Shown: positions 1 through 11,735 of the stretch, one piece after another | Numbering within the stretch: position 1 is the first letter of the stretch | How the letters are laid out: every line of letters starts with the position of its first letter | NCBI GenBank assembly: GCA_027422505.1 | Contig: JAPQWV010000017.1 | Location: 19,221,501 to 19,285,500 of the forward strand | From: Craterostigma plantagineum | Taxonomy: Eukaryota; Streptophyta; Magnoliopsida; Lamiales; Linderniaceae | Direction of reading: 5' to 3' | DNA: 64,000 nucleotides | Translations under genes and position numbers: made by a program | Notes under the pieces: model-generated | What the model saw: the letters and a program-made list of their open reading frames with translations, nothing else | What the model was told of the DNA's origin: nothing | Databases searched by the model: none

Positions 1-535
1 GCTTATAACTCGTTGGGGAAACAGGGAAGAAAAGTTTGAGTTGGCAAGTGCAATATGGAACCGATTGTCTGTGCCAAAGCATATGATGATACTATGGCTG
101 ATATGTCATGGGAGGATTCTGACACGAGATTGAATGCGTAGTTGGGGAATGAGCATATCTGACGCTACCTGTGTGCTATGCAGGAAAGAAGAGGAGAATA
201 TCCATCACATGTTTCTGTTATGTGAATTTAGTAATAATGTTAGGCTGGGTATTCAGGATTGGGGAAAGCTCTGAATTCCTACTGGGTTTGCAGGAGTTAA
301 AAATACCTTAAAGCACATGGGGAAGAGGAAAAACTTGGGATGTAAGATGAAACTTATGGTGCTCACTGCCATGATGTATATGATCTGGACTGAACGAAAT
401 AGGAGGGTGCATGGGGAAGCTGATCGATCTGCGGAGGAGGTGCAAAAGGTGATTAAAAGGACAGTAGCGGACCATATTAAATCTCTAAAGATCACACCCA
501 TGTGGGAAATAATCCTTGTGATCTACTTTCCTTAA
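1..535 (+). pseudogene. LINE (non-LTR retrotransposon) 3' end, degraded
   Basis: The translated pieces carry the zinc-binding domain that follows reverse transcriptase in plant LINEs. A VPKHMMILW-like core (from about 52) is followed by a C-x2-C...H-H...C segment (about 170-235). The C-terminal tail (317-535) contains IWTERNRR, typical of the end of these proteins. The frame is broken: TAG at 139-141, a frame change before 170 and TGA at 272-274. The 5' part of the element lies outside the window. It is a dead fragment with no host function. Confidence 0.8.
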
Positions 536-725
536 TTAGCTTAGGATTAGCTTAGGATATGATTGTATTTTCCTTAGGAAGTAATTATCTTTTCCTTATT
601 AGCGTAGCCTAAATTAGTAGCCTGATTGTAGGCATTTATTAGTTTTCATGTAAACTTCTATTTAAGCAATGCAAAGACTACAGAAAATGCTGCAGATTTC
701 AACAGCACCAAAACGAGATCGTGTT
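536..725. repeat. possible copia LTR fragment
   Basis: This AT-rich stretch has repeated TTAGGAT/TTAGCTTAGGAT words, a CTATTTAAGC box near 660 and a following transcript-like stretch, similar in style to short plant copia LTRs. I find no second copy and no target duplication, so the assignment is tentative. Confidence 0.3.
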
Positions 726-1315
726 CACTTGTGTTCGCGTGAGTTTTTCCAACAACCTACACGCTTGGGTGGTCTGGAGTTTATCAACATATATCTATTT
801 AGGGTGTGGATGTGGATGGCTTGAAGTGTTAGTTTGTAACGTGATGAACATTTGTTTCGTGGTAATGATAACTACTTACCAAAAAAACACTATTTATGTC
901 ATTCTCTCAGCCGGGGCATGCGTTGTTTAGGATCAGAGTGGTGATTGGAGATTATTGATTGGAGTAAAGAGCAAGGGGGACTAGATTTGATGTGATGATT
1001 GTGGAATTTTTTTTTATTGTATTAAAAGAGTGAGCACATCTTCTATGGAAAAATATCATGGATTGGTACAAGTCGATGAGAAAAATCTTCAACGTAGCCC
1101 GTCCCTCTCTCTCATGGCAGCTCATGAACGACTAGTCTAGTGATTAGCTCAAGTCGGCGATTGGTACATCATAATTTTGAGTATAAGGTATATTAACGGG
1201 TCTTGGCTTTGTTGCTTTGTTCCTTTCTTTAAGTGAGCAGCAAATATAATTGGAATTTATGGCCCAAAATGCATATATTCCACTCAACTCGAAAGTAAAT
1301 ATATTAGTTATTATT
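726..1315. other. intergenic, no gene seen
   Basis: The stretch is AT-rich with only short open frames that have no recognisable domain. Nothing was identified. Confidence 0.5.
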
Positions 1316-1493
1316 TGACACAGATTCAGATATGGATTATTGCATTTTTGTTTCCGTAGATAATCTGTGTCTACATAAAAATAATAATTTATTTTGAAAT
1401 AAAATAAAAACTGTATCAGAATCTGTTTCTAATACTCGTAATTTAGACAGAAACGAAACGAATCAGAATTTCTGTCACTATATTCTCCGTTTA
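1316..1493 (+). mobile_element. degraded copy of a CACTA-like MITE
   Basis: The block matches the right half of the element at 53,364-53,695. Shared features are a TTTCCGT...GTCTA stretch, an A/T-rich TTTATTT-GAAATAAAA core, a CTAATAC-C(A/G)TAATTTAGACA segment and the final TTCTGTC/TTCGTGTC part. The terminal TIR is lost here, where another MITE-like repeat begins. Confidence 0.6.
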
Positions 1494-1494
1494 G

Positions 1495-1970
1495 ACCATC
1501 TCCAACCATACTGCAAAATCCAAACAACTATCTTAAAATTACTCCAACCGAATCCAAAAACCAATCTCAAAATGGATTTTGTACTTTCTCTCTCCTCCAC
1601 CAAACGCATAGATACGATTGAACGCATAATATGCGTTCTATATTTAGTAATTCATTTAATGTCCTTTTAGTTGCCTTATAAAAATAAAAATAAAATATAT
1701 ATAAACAAATAATCATTAGAAAGATTTTTAGAATTATAAAATTTACCAACAATATTGTTTATATATTTAGTTTAATATGTTATTACAATATTATATTTTT
1801 TGAAATTATAAAATATGTTGGCAGTATTGAAAAATTGTAAAAGTTGGTTAGAATTATCATTTAAAAAATAGTCTAGAATTTATCGGTTAAAGAATAATTA
1901 CTGCATTTTGCGTTTGAGAATATGTTTGAGTTTGCGATTGAGTTTATCGGATGGATTGGAGATGCTCTTG
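1495..1970. mobile_element. MITE-like element with CATCTCCAA termini
   Basis: The left end reads GACCATCTCCAACCAT. The right end is nearly its reverse complement (GGATTGGAGATGCTCTTGG, about 1950-1968). The interior is AT-rich and non-coding. Ends of the GAGCATCTCCAA type are common in plant MITEs. I could not define a target duplication, so the borders are approximate. Confidence 0.5.
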
Positions 1971-2383
1971 GGGCCGAGATGTTATAAATTCGTGAATACA
2001 TGTTGGCGAACTCTACTCGAACATCGAAAAGGCACCATAGATAGATGATATAATAGTTGATTTCTAGTTTTCTGCACTCTCTAGGATTTTCAGTTATGTC
2101 ATTATAAAAACTATCAATGGTAGATATAAGTGATCCTCGAAAATTAGATGCATTCAACGCGATTAATTTATACATGCTTTATTCTAATTTCGACCATATC
2201 TTTTTTTTCTTTGTTAGGAGAGAAGGTAATGAATGCCAGTTGTTAAAATTCCGACCCGGGCCGATGACCTTGGTCTATCTTGAATGAATCCAGATTTTAT
2301 GCTAAAAAAAGAACTGATCAAAGTTAATTGAAGAATTAGACGCATTTATCCTTATAATAATTAGGGGTGGGTGGGTATAGGGA
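1971..2383. other. intergenic, nothing identified
   Basis: No domain-bearing open frame or clear repeat end is visible between the two small transposon-like elements. Confidence 0.5.
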
Positions 2384-3480
2384 GAGAATTGCAAAAATAG
2401 TTAGTTTTAAAACGAGAATTGCAAAATTAGTTAACTTTTTAAAACTAGTGCAAAACTAATCAACTTTTTTAATTTAGTTATTGTTATTTTATCTTTTCAC
2501 CACAATACTATCCAAAATTATAATTTTCATTATTATTATTATTATCTCACATTAGCCTATAAATTATTAATAACTTTATTTTTTAACCCCAATTCATTTG
2601 CAGTAAGTTTTATTGCTATAGAATATCTAATATTATTTATTATTCTGAGAATAATAATATTTTATTATATGTAGGGATTGTGCATTTCAAGCTTCTTCGT
2701 CCATCTCACATGTCAAATTTAATTTTATTTTACGTTCGTCTAATTATTGCGTATGCGTGGACGTATTCATTCGATTTAAAATATCATAAACGAACTGACG
2801 GACAATGATTTTAGTTCAAATAAAAATCGAACCTTGTTTATAACGTTCTTTTTTTAATTTTCTACATATATTTTATCATATGTATTGTTGCTTTAAAACG
2901 ATCATATGACTGTTTTATATTTTTGCTTGTAAATTGGGGACTTATTTTGGTTTTTCACACCTCATCCGATCTCTATCGAATCTCCCCCAATTTTCTAAGT
3001 TCGAAATATAAGTTTGGACATTATTAAGAAATTCAAATTTATTTTTCAATTAGAAATGGAAAAATAAACAATATTCATAAAAATCAAAATTAACGGTTTG
3101 AGTTCGAAACCGACACCGGCTCCGATCGATTCAAAATATTAATTGAAATAGTGTTACCACAGCTCGATTGACTCGATCTTTTAGTTCAATAGAAACGACA
3201 ATTTACATTGGGAACTGGAACCGTTTAAATACATCTACCTAGGTTTACATATTTTGAGGGCTTAAAATTTTTTAAATTGAATTGCGGTTAAATATAATTA
3301 TTGCTATCATATACTAATGTAAGATAATAAGGGTGAAGATTTAGAATTTTAAATAATACGTGGTGAATTGAGAAAATAAAAATAATTAAAACTAAAAAAG
3401 TTGATTAGTTTTGCATAAGTTTTAAAAAGTTAACTAGTTTTGCAATTCAAGTTTAAAAACTTAACTATTTTTGCAATTCT
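2384..3480. mobile_element. 1.1-kb non-autonomous DNA transposon with ~95-bp terminal inverted repeats
   Basis: Positions 2384-2478 (GAGAATTGCAAAAATAG...) reappear as the reverse complement at 3388-3480 (...CTATTTTTGCAATTCT), including the internal words AAAACTAATCAACTTTTTT and GTTAACTTTTTAAAACT. The interior is AT-rich and has no transposase. Long TIRs without coding capacity suggest a Mutator-type non-autonomous element. No clean 9-bp target duplication was found, so the superfamily is an inference. Confidence 0.7.
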
Positions 3481-3726
3481 GTCGAGGGGAGAGCGAAAAA
3501 GGGTGTGAATAGAATTAGCCTTCTCCTATAAAGTTGTATGCATTTTTAAAGCACAATACCATTTTTTCCCAGTGTGAAGACGAACCGACGACAAAAGCCA
3601 GCCAAAGTGAGACTCGAGCAATCCTTGAAGATTTATGTAATAAAATTTCATGCACCATAACAAGATTACATCCGTGCAAATGCAAAACGAGAGATATTCA
3701 TTCAACTATAACCTAAGCCACTCCAA

Positions 3727-3734
3727 TATAAATA
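3727..3734 (+). promoter_or_regulatory. TATA box of SPH gene 1
   Basis: TATAAATA lies 53 bp upstream of the ATG at 3787, leaving a short leader, which suits a compact plant gene. Confidence 0.55.
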
Positions 3735-3786
3735 CGCTCAACAACACACATTATAGGCCATCATTAATCCAAGAATCAAAATAACC

Positions 3787-4206
3787 ATGGCGATCATCGC
3801 ACTCAAAGAGAGCTCTTTTATTACCAACACACTATCACTACTTCTTGCAATAACATTGCTCATCCTCAATAGCCCAACGACAACAAACGCAGGGAGGCCA
3901 AAAATTACAGTGGTAGTCCAAAACAACATTGTAGGAGAAGTAGCCCAAGCACATTGCTATTCGTCGGAGAACGATGTAGGATATCACAACCTCTCCACAG
4001 GCCAAAATTTCAACTGGCATTTCAAGATAAACATAAGCGGGTCGACAAAGTTTTACTGTGATTTCACGTCGGCCCACGGGTCTGGAAACTATGCAGTCTT
4101 CGACTCGAATCTATATCTTAATGTTTGTCGCGATTATTGCTTTTGGAGGATTGAAAGGGATGGCCCTTGTGTGAATAAATTCTGCCAGCCTTGGAAACAA
4201 GCTTGA
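3787..4206 (+). CDS. S-protein homologue (SPH, plant self-incompatibility protein S1 family), gene 1
   Basis: This is a predicted small secreted protein of 139 residues from a single exon. Residues 1-36 form a hydrophobic signal peptide ending near TTTNAG. The mature part shows the family pattern: a VVVQNNI strand, AHCYS, a W-x-F core, TKFYCDF, a C-x3-C-x-W pair and a C-terminal FCQPW. The six cysteines are C57, C91, C114, C118, C128 and C133. N68 (NLS) and N82 (NIS) are possible glycosylation sites. The start has good context (ACCATGG). The founding members are poppy stigma S-determinants that act on pollen, but most SPHs have no known role, so only the family is claimed. Genes 2, 3 and the broken gene 4 are relatives. 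Confidence 0.93.
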   Translation: MAIIALKESSFITNTLSLLLAITLLILNSPTTTNAGRPKITVVVQNNIVGEVAQAHCYSSENDVGYHNLSTGQNFNWHFKINISGSTKFYCDFTSAHGSGNYAVFDSNLYLNVCRDYCFWRIERDGPCVNKFCQPWKQA

Positions 4207-4230
4207 TGTGTACTAATAATTTGTATTAAG

Positions 4231-4234
<4 letters not shown>

Positions 4235-4286
<52 letters not shown>
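4235..4286. repeat. (AT)26 microsatellite in the 3' flank of SPH gene 1
   Basis: This uninterrupted AT dinucleotide run begins 28 bp after the SPH stop codon, probably inside the 3' UTR. Its length is probably polymorphic. Confidence 0.95.
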
Positions 4287-4288
<2 letters not shown>

Positions 4289-4764
4289 TCAAAAAGATCT
4301 GTTCAAATAGCTATAATAACTCTTTATAGTCTTTAGAAATCAATCGCAAAATTAGATGGTAAACTTGTTTTTGATTACCTTTTTGATATATCATCTACGC
4401 TAACATTATACCAAAGTATAAATGTTTGCATCAAATTTATCCAAATATTATAATAAATAAGATCAATTCCAAAAATGCAACAAAAGTGACTCTTTAAGAT
4501 ATTAGGGACGCAAAAGCTTATTGTTCCCACGATGTTTACGATACTTTGAGGCCTCGACCAACACCTCGATGGCTTATTGCCGTGACTTATAATTTATTTC
4601 GGTCGTGCTTGAGACATAAAGAGCCGATGTTTTTCTACTCTCAAGCTTTGGAAGATAGCACCTATACTTGCATAGTTGCATATCATATCACTTATGTCGG
4701 ACTTTTGGAGATAAAATAATAAGGTTTTCTTCATTGTTACTAACATATTTAATTAAGTGTTTAG
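4287..4764. other. intergenic, nothing identified
   Basis: The stretch is AT-rich and without coding signal. There is no clear repeat boundary. Confidence 0.45.
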
Positions 4765-5130
4765 ATGAGCTTGGTTCGAAAAACAGATATCAAATATGAG
4801 CTCAGGGCGAAAAACCGGATTGGTCAACTGCCGGTCAACACTGGTCAATGCAGTCAACTGACAGTCAACCCGGTCTCGGTCTCGATCACGGTCTCAGACT
4901 GGACGGGATTGACTGGTCTCGGTCTGGACTGGTCGGTCTCATTCAGTACTGGACTAGTCCTTCTCGGTCTGGACTTATTCGGTCTCAGACTGGCTGGAAC
5001 GGACTGACCGGTATTAGTGTGGACTGGTCCGCTCTTAGACTGGCTGGACTGCGGTCTCGGTCTGGACTGGTCCGGTCAAATGACTGGATTGACTGGTCAA
5101 CTACTGCACTGAGGTACAAGCCCCTTACTA
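4765..5130. repeat. degenerate tandem repeat of GGTCTCGGTCTGGACTGG-like units
   Basis: GGTCAAC words (4820-4875) grade into irregular repeats of CGGTCT(C/G)GACTGG up to about 5110. Several frames stay open only because of the repetition. The arrangement resembles repeat-rich LTR interiors, and the following transcript-like sequence fits that idea. Confidence 0.65.
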
Positions 5131-6748
5131 CAACAGGTACAAGCGACTGAACCTCACACCATTGACCATATGAAGATAAAATCTTCCAACGGCTAGTTTA
5201 ATGTGTCTTACAGCTATGTCAAGTTTGAGAGGCTACAAATACACACTAGAAGGGCACAAAACACAAGGATCCTAGAGCTAACAAGCACACATTCGAAGAG
5301 AGATCCAAGAGAGAAGAACAAGAGCTAAGAACACAAAATCAGGAGAGTTCTTCCCCAGTGTGTGGGTTACAAAATAGAGCGAGTTACAATGTTCAAACCT
5401 ACACACCTCTCTCACACAGAGAGGGAGCTTAAGTAGACTAGTTGAGTGAGAGTCTATGCATAAGGACGTAAAACTATGTGTTTGTAGTCTTTGCACATAG
5501 ACTGGTCCACTGTCAAATGACCAAATTATAATTATAACCTAAATCTTTTAATATGAGCATAGAGCAAATAAGTATCGTCTCCACAGGGAATTGGTAATTT
5601 ATTTCTTTATGATATGTTACCAAAGGTGGTGAGGGTTGTTTGAGTTATGTGATTAATAATCAACAACTAACTAAGGAAGAAGCTAATGCATGTAATATGA
5701 AAGGAAAATTTAGTAAGGAAAAAAAATCTAATCGAAGGAGTTTATCCGCCCTAATTCAGCAATTTTATCTCGAAGCATAAATCACATCACACATGCATAC
5801 ATAAATTGGTTATATTTAACGAATCAGCACCGAGCAACCAATCCTTATACGAACGATCTTAAATAATTATTTCCCTTTTTGCGTAGTGATCTTAAATAAT
5901 TATTTCCCTTTTTGCGTAGTTAAAATCTGGGGACAGCCCTTTAATTAACTAGGTAGATAATCAAACAAGTTCATACGAAAAAATCTAATCGAGAGATAAT
6001 CTTCGGGAACAGCCATGCAAGATTTAATGTCCCGAAAGCATTAATACCAAGAAAGACCCAATTCTAATCTGAATTATAAAACAGTAGTTCTCTTGGAATT
6101 AGCCCGTTTATTCCCGCAAAGCCAATAAGCTTCCTTGAGTAATCAAACATTGTTTGCTACTGTAGTAGAACAAAACACAATTATGGATGAATTATTCTAA
6201 CTAGCAATATCCGAAATTATCAAACAGTGGCCATCTGTTTCACAAATCAAATTTATAAATGAACAAAGAACAAACGGGTATATGTGAACATGTGATGTTA
6301 TTGTTAACAATTTAATATAAACTGCATCTAATTAGGGGTTCAATTTTCCTCCGACTAGAACAAACTTTAGCCTTTAAACATATTTAGGTAAAATGGTTAT
6401 CAATAATTTCAGCACATAAATGATCGATATATTTACTACCTGTTTCGTGAATATTCTTGATCTCCCAAGACCACGATCGAACTCTTGCTTGATCAAAAGG
6501 TAATCACGTTCGAATTTTGTCGACTGTTTCGTAAATATTCTTGATCTCCCCAGACCACGATCGAACTCTTGCTTGATCAAAAGGTAATCACGTTAAGCTA
6601 GCTAAACAATTCCTCTTTTTTTATTATAAAGAAATCATATGTTAAGAAGAAGATAACTGAGAAATCAGAAATAGTAACAACAATCGATAGCTTGCCGAAA
6701 TGAAATTACTCTAAGAATTTATTTCGGTAAAGAAAAGATATAAGGGAT
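5131..6748. other. degraded retroelement-like region with two short tandem duplications
   Basis: No intact gene is present. On the minus strand near 5590 it reads CCCTGTGGAGACGATACTT, a phrase like those found near the 3' ends of large plant retrotransposons. A 33-bp unit is duplicated at 5855-5920, and an 84-bp unit starting at 6441 repeats at 6525. The stretch is the left flank of element B and continues at 27,104. Confidence 0.4.
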
Positions 6749-6753
6749 AAGAT
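6749..6753. repeat. target-site duplication AAGAT, left copy, element B
   Basis: AAGAT directly precedes the LTR start TGATATGG and is identical to 27099-27103. Confidence 0.9.
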
Positions 6754-7471
6754 TGATATGGGGCAAACCCAATCAACGATATTTTTAAGTATGGGGGCTC
6801 TGGATAATTTGCGGTAGACTAACAGTTATGTAGTTTTCTGGGTAAGCGAGGTGTTGGGGATGTTGGGACTTAAACAGAAAGAACAACAGGGATTTACGTG
6901 GTTCGAATCCTATCGGATTCTACGTCCACGGGGCGCTGGGAACTGTCTTTCACTAAGTGGCAACACGTTACACACTCATATAATCCTCTCCTTCACTCCT
7001 ACAATATGAAAACACGTTTAAGATATCTAAAGAATGCTGTGTGAGTGCTTTTGTAGAGAGATGATCGTTATTGTGAGAAATGACCAAGTCCTTCCTTTTA
7101 TAGCAGCTCCCAACGGTCTTCCCAAGTAATATCCCAGGATTTCCGGGGACGTACCACCTAGGGTGCTTAGGAAAGATGACTGATTGCTTGATGGAATGAC
7201 CTCTGCGACAGTAACAGTGAAGTGCTCAGTGATATTTCCCTGTTATAAAGCGACACGCATCCCTGCAACTGCCTTCCTTCCTTTTCACTGTTCCTGCGCC
7301 TTTATACACAACGGTTCTTCCTCTTTTGTTCGGTCAAGACTTGTGCTCGTCAGGTCCTTGCAGGTCCTTCCTCCCAGGCAGATACTTCACTATGGACCTT
7401 CTTCTTCATGGGCCTTGTTGGGCCTTTCTTTATTTGCTTTTTTCCAGTCCGTCTTAGTTGAGTCCATATCA
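6754..7471 (-). repeat. 3' LTR of element B
   Basis: This 718-bp LTR matches 26378-27098 throughout. A purine-rich tract, AGTAGGGGAGTGG on the minus strand (7473-7485), adjoins it internally, marking it as the 3' LTR. Confidence 0.9.
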
Positions 7472-8639
7472 ACCACTCCCCTACTCTAATTTGTCTTTTG
7501 GGACAAAAGTGAATTAGAGTAAAATAGTAAGATGGGCCTTACCTCCTTATTAGGACCTGCCGTAATTATTTCTTGAAGGGACACGCCTTTGCGAGTGGTT
7601 TAAGGTCCGGGCAGTGTCTTGGGTTCCTGGCGCAGGTATGACGTCCTCATGGTATGTCTGCTGGCCAGTGTGGAAAAGGGAGCCAGTTTCCAAGTTCCTC
7701 AGCATACCCTCTGTAGCTCCCTTGCTCCTTCGCGTCACGGTGGATAAGGATGTCCACGAGGAGATTCCTCCCTCCGCAGGAACGGAGGATGTTCCTTTAG
7801 TTCCTTCTCCTGTTATGGGAGCTCAAGAAGTTCCCATCCCTGCCCTGCCTCGGGTGTCAAAAGGAAAACAACTTCATCAAAAAGTTTAGAAAGAAAAAGC
7901 AAAAAGGGGGATTCCTTTACTCCATTCCTCAGGAGGTGAAGTGCTGAGCCTCTTTTGGGGATCTGTAGGACCTTAGCGGTCAAGCTGTCGGCAGCAAACG
8001 GAAGTAGCCTGGGAATTGAATCCGGGTTGCAAAAAGGTGGAGGTGGGACGTGCCGGGTTAGTGGAGCAGCGCGAGAGGGAACTGCGGAGCTCCCAGGAAC
8101 AAAGACAGGCAGGAGCACACACTGCTCGTGGAGCAGTGCCAAGAGGAGCTGCGAAACTCCTTTGCTAAGGAGAAGGAGAGTGGGCTGCCTAGTCGGTGGG
8201 GGAAGAGGCTCAAGGCACCTGCTTCTCTCAGCAGCATCTCCCGTCCATGGTGGTTGGAAAGGGGTTTCTAGAGGACCTAACCGAAGACCTTCACCAAGAT
8301 TACCTGAAGGACTTCCCTTTTCTGAGGGAATTTGCACCTTTAACGCGATATTATATTAGGGGACGATACAGAGTCGAGTCATGTCTGCTCGTCGGAACCT
8401 TCTTTCTCTCGAATGCTTCCCGGGGATCTGCAGGTTCCCTTGAACCCTTAGCTCTGGCTCCCTGTGGCGCCGATATCTCCGAACTCCCATGCATCGACTT
8501 CATTTATTCGGAGAGCCCTGCTCCTGCAATATTTTAGGGAGCACAAGTCCCCTGTGTTTAGTGTCTCCGTTGGAGTCCCTTTTTCCTTATGTTTTATAGT
8601 CGCCGTTCCGTCCGTCGTCCTTGGGGACTGGAGGGACTT

Positions 8640-9215
8640 GATAGGGACCTGATGGCGGAGCTCCTCTATGAGCCTTGGAGGAGGTCCTCAGGCCCTACTG
8701 CACATTGCTTCTAGCTCCCTGGGGCCTCCTCTTTTTGAAGGACTTCGTATTTCTTCGATCGTTTTGAATGAGATCATCAAGCTCTGGAGGATTCTCGTTC
8801 CTGGGTTGACGTCGTGAGGAGCATGTAGAGGTCCTACGACATTATAGGAATGAGCTGCGGAGCTCCCTGGTAACGCCATCTGTCCACCACTGTTGGGCGG
8901 AAGTTCCTGACTGAGTATTGGCGCCAACGCACTCGGAAGGTCCTTTTTCCTTGAGGGACTTCGTGCTTTCAGATAGATCCCCAGTTACGCGAGGATCCTC
9001 ACTTTCGAGTTCCAATTGTCGAGAAGTGCGTAGAGGTTATGGATCATGCTGCTATCTCGTCATTCCCAGCTCCTCAGGAAACTCTGCTTCCTGCAATGCT
9101 TCGGGGGAGCTTAACTACCTTGGCGGGGACCTAATGGCGGAGTTCTTCTACAAGCCTTGGAGGAAATCCTCAGGTCCCGTTGTTCATGGCTTCTAGCTCC
9201 CTGGGACATCCTCTT
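8640..9215. repeat. dispersed direct repeat inside element B
   Basis: An ~85-bp block at 8651 (GATGGCGGAGCTCCTC... CTTGGAGGAGGTCCTCAG... TTCTAGCTCCCTGGG) recurs at about 9132 with mismatches, a spacing of ~480 bp. Both sit in the non-coding GC-rich interior. Confidence 0.7.
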
Positions 9216-9344
9216 TCTTTGCCTTTTTCAGGGTGGTTATAGCTCCCCATGTTCGTAAGTTTCGTCGGAGTTCCCTTCCTCCTCGTATTATATTTTTCTC
9301 ACGGGACATGGCGGATGTTTCTGAGAACGTTATTATCATGGCAT

Positions 9345-9870
9345 GGTTATGGCGCCAGCTTGCTTAGCCAAGTACGAATTCACGCCCTCGGTTGCAATGA
9401 CCGTCTCATTGTCCTCGGGTGTCGCTTTGCACTAGGCTCTCTTTGTCCTTAGCAAATTCAGTAATATAGGCCCGAAGGTCCTAAAAAGTGGGGATCTCCC
9501 CCACCGTTTTACCCTGATTATAGCGCCAGCTACGCTGAGGTACCTATACACGTCGCAGGCCTTACTGAGGACCTTTGATGTCCTGTACGCCACAGCCCGT
9601 CAGCGGTGGTATCTTGTACGCCCTCATAGGCATCATTCACGTCGCAGACCTGCCTTTGACGTCGGGTACACCGCCGACCCGTCGGTCTTTGGCATCGAGT
9701 ATTTTTACAAGTGCACTGTTTATTATATTATAGACTGTATATATTCCAACAACGCGGTATTATCTTAAGGACATAATTAGTTTACCCTGGTTATAGCGCC
9801 AGCTTCGCTTGAACGCGTGGTTATAGCGCCCGCTTGCTTAAATTTGTGGTTATAGCACCCGCTTTGCTTA
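9345..9870. repeat. five dispersed copies of a GGTTATAGCGCC motif in element B
   Basis: Variants of GGTTATAGCGCCAGCTTGC start at about 9345, 9516, 9789, 9819 and 9848. The last three are closely spaced. The motif is not explained by any coding sequence. Confidence 0.75.
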
Positions 9871-10255
9871 GTATTCGGGCTCCTTACTGGAGGCATGAAC
9901 TTTGAAAGTAATGAAGAAGTGGAGCTCCTTCGTCCTTGGTTAGTGATGAGGTCCCTGGCTTAGATCTCCGGAGGTTCAGACATTCGACTGCTCAAGTGTA
10001 CTATTTCAGGCTCTGCTGGAAATTGGAATTCCACTGCCCTGGGTCTTCTATTATGATAGGGACGTGAGCCCTAAATGGAGCTGGCCCTTATCTAGAGGAG
10101 GTGGGGGTTGTCTGCTTTTTGGCACAGATCCCCCAGACTCCTTCCCGGCTACCTCCCAACCTTGCTTGATGACACGATCAATGAACTTCCTCAGTTGTTC
10201 CACTAGGGAGGGAAATTCGATTTTATCATTCACATAACGTCTGTCGTTAGTATTA

Positions 10256-11735
10256 TGAAGTGTAAAATATGCCTAAGAGGGGGGGGGGGGGTGAATTAGG
10301 CTATATAAAAAAATGGCTTATTCTTCTTTGAAAAATACTTTTCTTTAAGAAGATATTTCAGAGTGTGTTATTTCCCTGAATTCAGTATGATTATCGATGT
10401 TATCTCCCTAACCCTGTTTCAAAATATCACGTTAATTCAGAAATGATTGCTACGATATCACCTAGATATTAGAGCGTGTCTCGGGTTTGTCTCACATTAA
10501 AGTAAATAGCAGAAAGTAGAGTGAGACGAGATTTTTATACAGGTTATATCCCCAACTGGGGTTTAATCCTGTCCTTGGGGTGTGATCTCTCCAAGAGTTC
10601 CAATCAATCACTAGGTAATACCGGTTACACTATGATTGACCTGCTCACAAACAAAGCACTATGGATACTAGACCTCGTTCTAAGCTGACGCACGCCAAGT
10701 TTCGATCCACGTCGTTTACCCAGGAAACCTATTCCCCGACTGGATGCAGCTTGCTACCGAAGGGCCACCGAATCCACAAAATTCGTCCCTTCACGTGCGT
10801 AAGACTCCACTCGTGCTCCTTTGTGCGCTCACACGTCCGAAGACAAAGGTTTAGGGTTTTGGAGTTTCTAGGGATCGCTCAAAAGAGTACAGATTCGCAA
10901 ATTAAGCTCAACCACAAACTACGAATGAATCGCAAATTAACGCTCAATCACTCAAAGGTATTCGACAGCTTGTGTGTTCGTTGTTGTACTCTTCGCATGA
11001 AGTGTTCTCTTCTATATAGAACCACGAATAGCTTGTCCACTTCACAAGGAAAGTTAAGCACAGAATATACAAGATAAAGCTCACTAATCACGTGCATTAA
11101 CTCAAACAATCATGCCAAGAATAAACCAATTAAGTTCAACGGTCATGCATGATCACTTACCATAAATACTACTGATTTTCTTTCATTCCAGGGTAATCTC
11201 ATCCGTTAGTCAGCACATTCCATATATAGAATCAATCAGTATATTTCACACATAATCAGAATATCTTTTCCATATATAGCTTAATCATATCCGGGCGATC
11301 ACAGTGATATACTTTCCTAAAATATCCAAATCTCGTGTACAGCTCATATATCACTTAACACAATATATCTTCCATATATAGCTCAATCAAATTAGCATGA
11401 TCTCAGACGATATTCTTTCCTTGTATAACTCAATCATGCGTACAATCCACATACCACTTATCAGAACATATTTCCATATATAGCACGCAGTGATATTCCA
11501 TTCAAACGTGAACGTTCAAACCAGGTGATCACGTCAATATTCCAGTTAAGCATAAAATCACTCAAATTCGATTTTCTTAACATTTAAAACATATTCAAGT
11601 GCTTAATCGAATATTTTCACATACTTAAACATCACATAACATGCATATCGAGTTTTCTAATTTTTACCCCCCAATTTACATAATTACTTGGAATAATCAA
11701 AACTCTCATAACTGTTTGGACCAAAAAGGTCTACA
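10256..11735 (-). repeat. 3' LTR of element A
   Basis: In element orientation it starts TGTAGACC and ends TTTACACTTCA. A CTATATAG TATA-like box lies near 11012. It has a longer G run (10278-10291) than the other LTR copy. Confidence 0.92.

Larger units (their letters stand above)
7488..10255. other. element B interior, left part: no functional gene
   Basis: GC-rich sequence has several open frames on both strands (for example 7813-8337 minus and 7955-8359 plus), but none has a recognisable domain and opposite-strand frames overlap. I treat them as composition artefacts in a non-coding retroelement interior. Confidence 0.6.

Noticed and set aside
721..930. 69-codon open frame as a gene
   Set aside because: No domain, no homologue in the window, and no promoter or signal features beyond chance hydrophobic residues.
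4765..5150. 80- and 100-codon frames in the GGTCTGGACTGG repeat as coding
   Set aside because: Two frames on the same strand are open at once because of the simple repeat. The translation is low-complexity Gly/Leu/Ser/Trp.
7813..8359. Overlapping frames 7813-8337 (minus) and 7955-8359 (plus) as genes
   Set aside because: They lie in the GC-rich interior of element B, shadow each other, and have no recognisable domain or start context.
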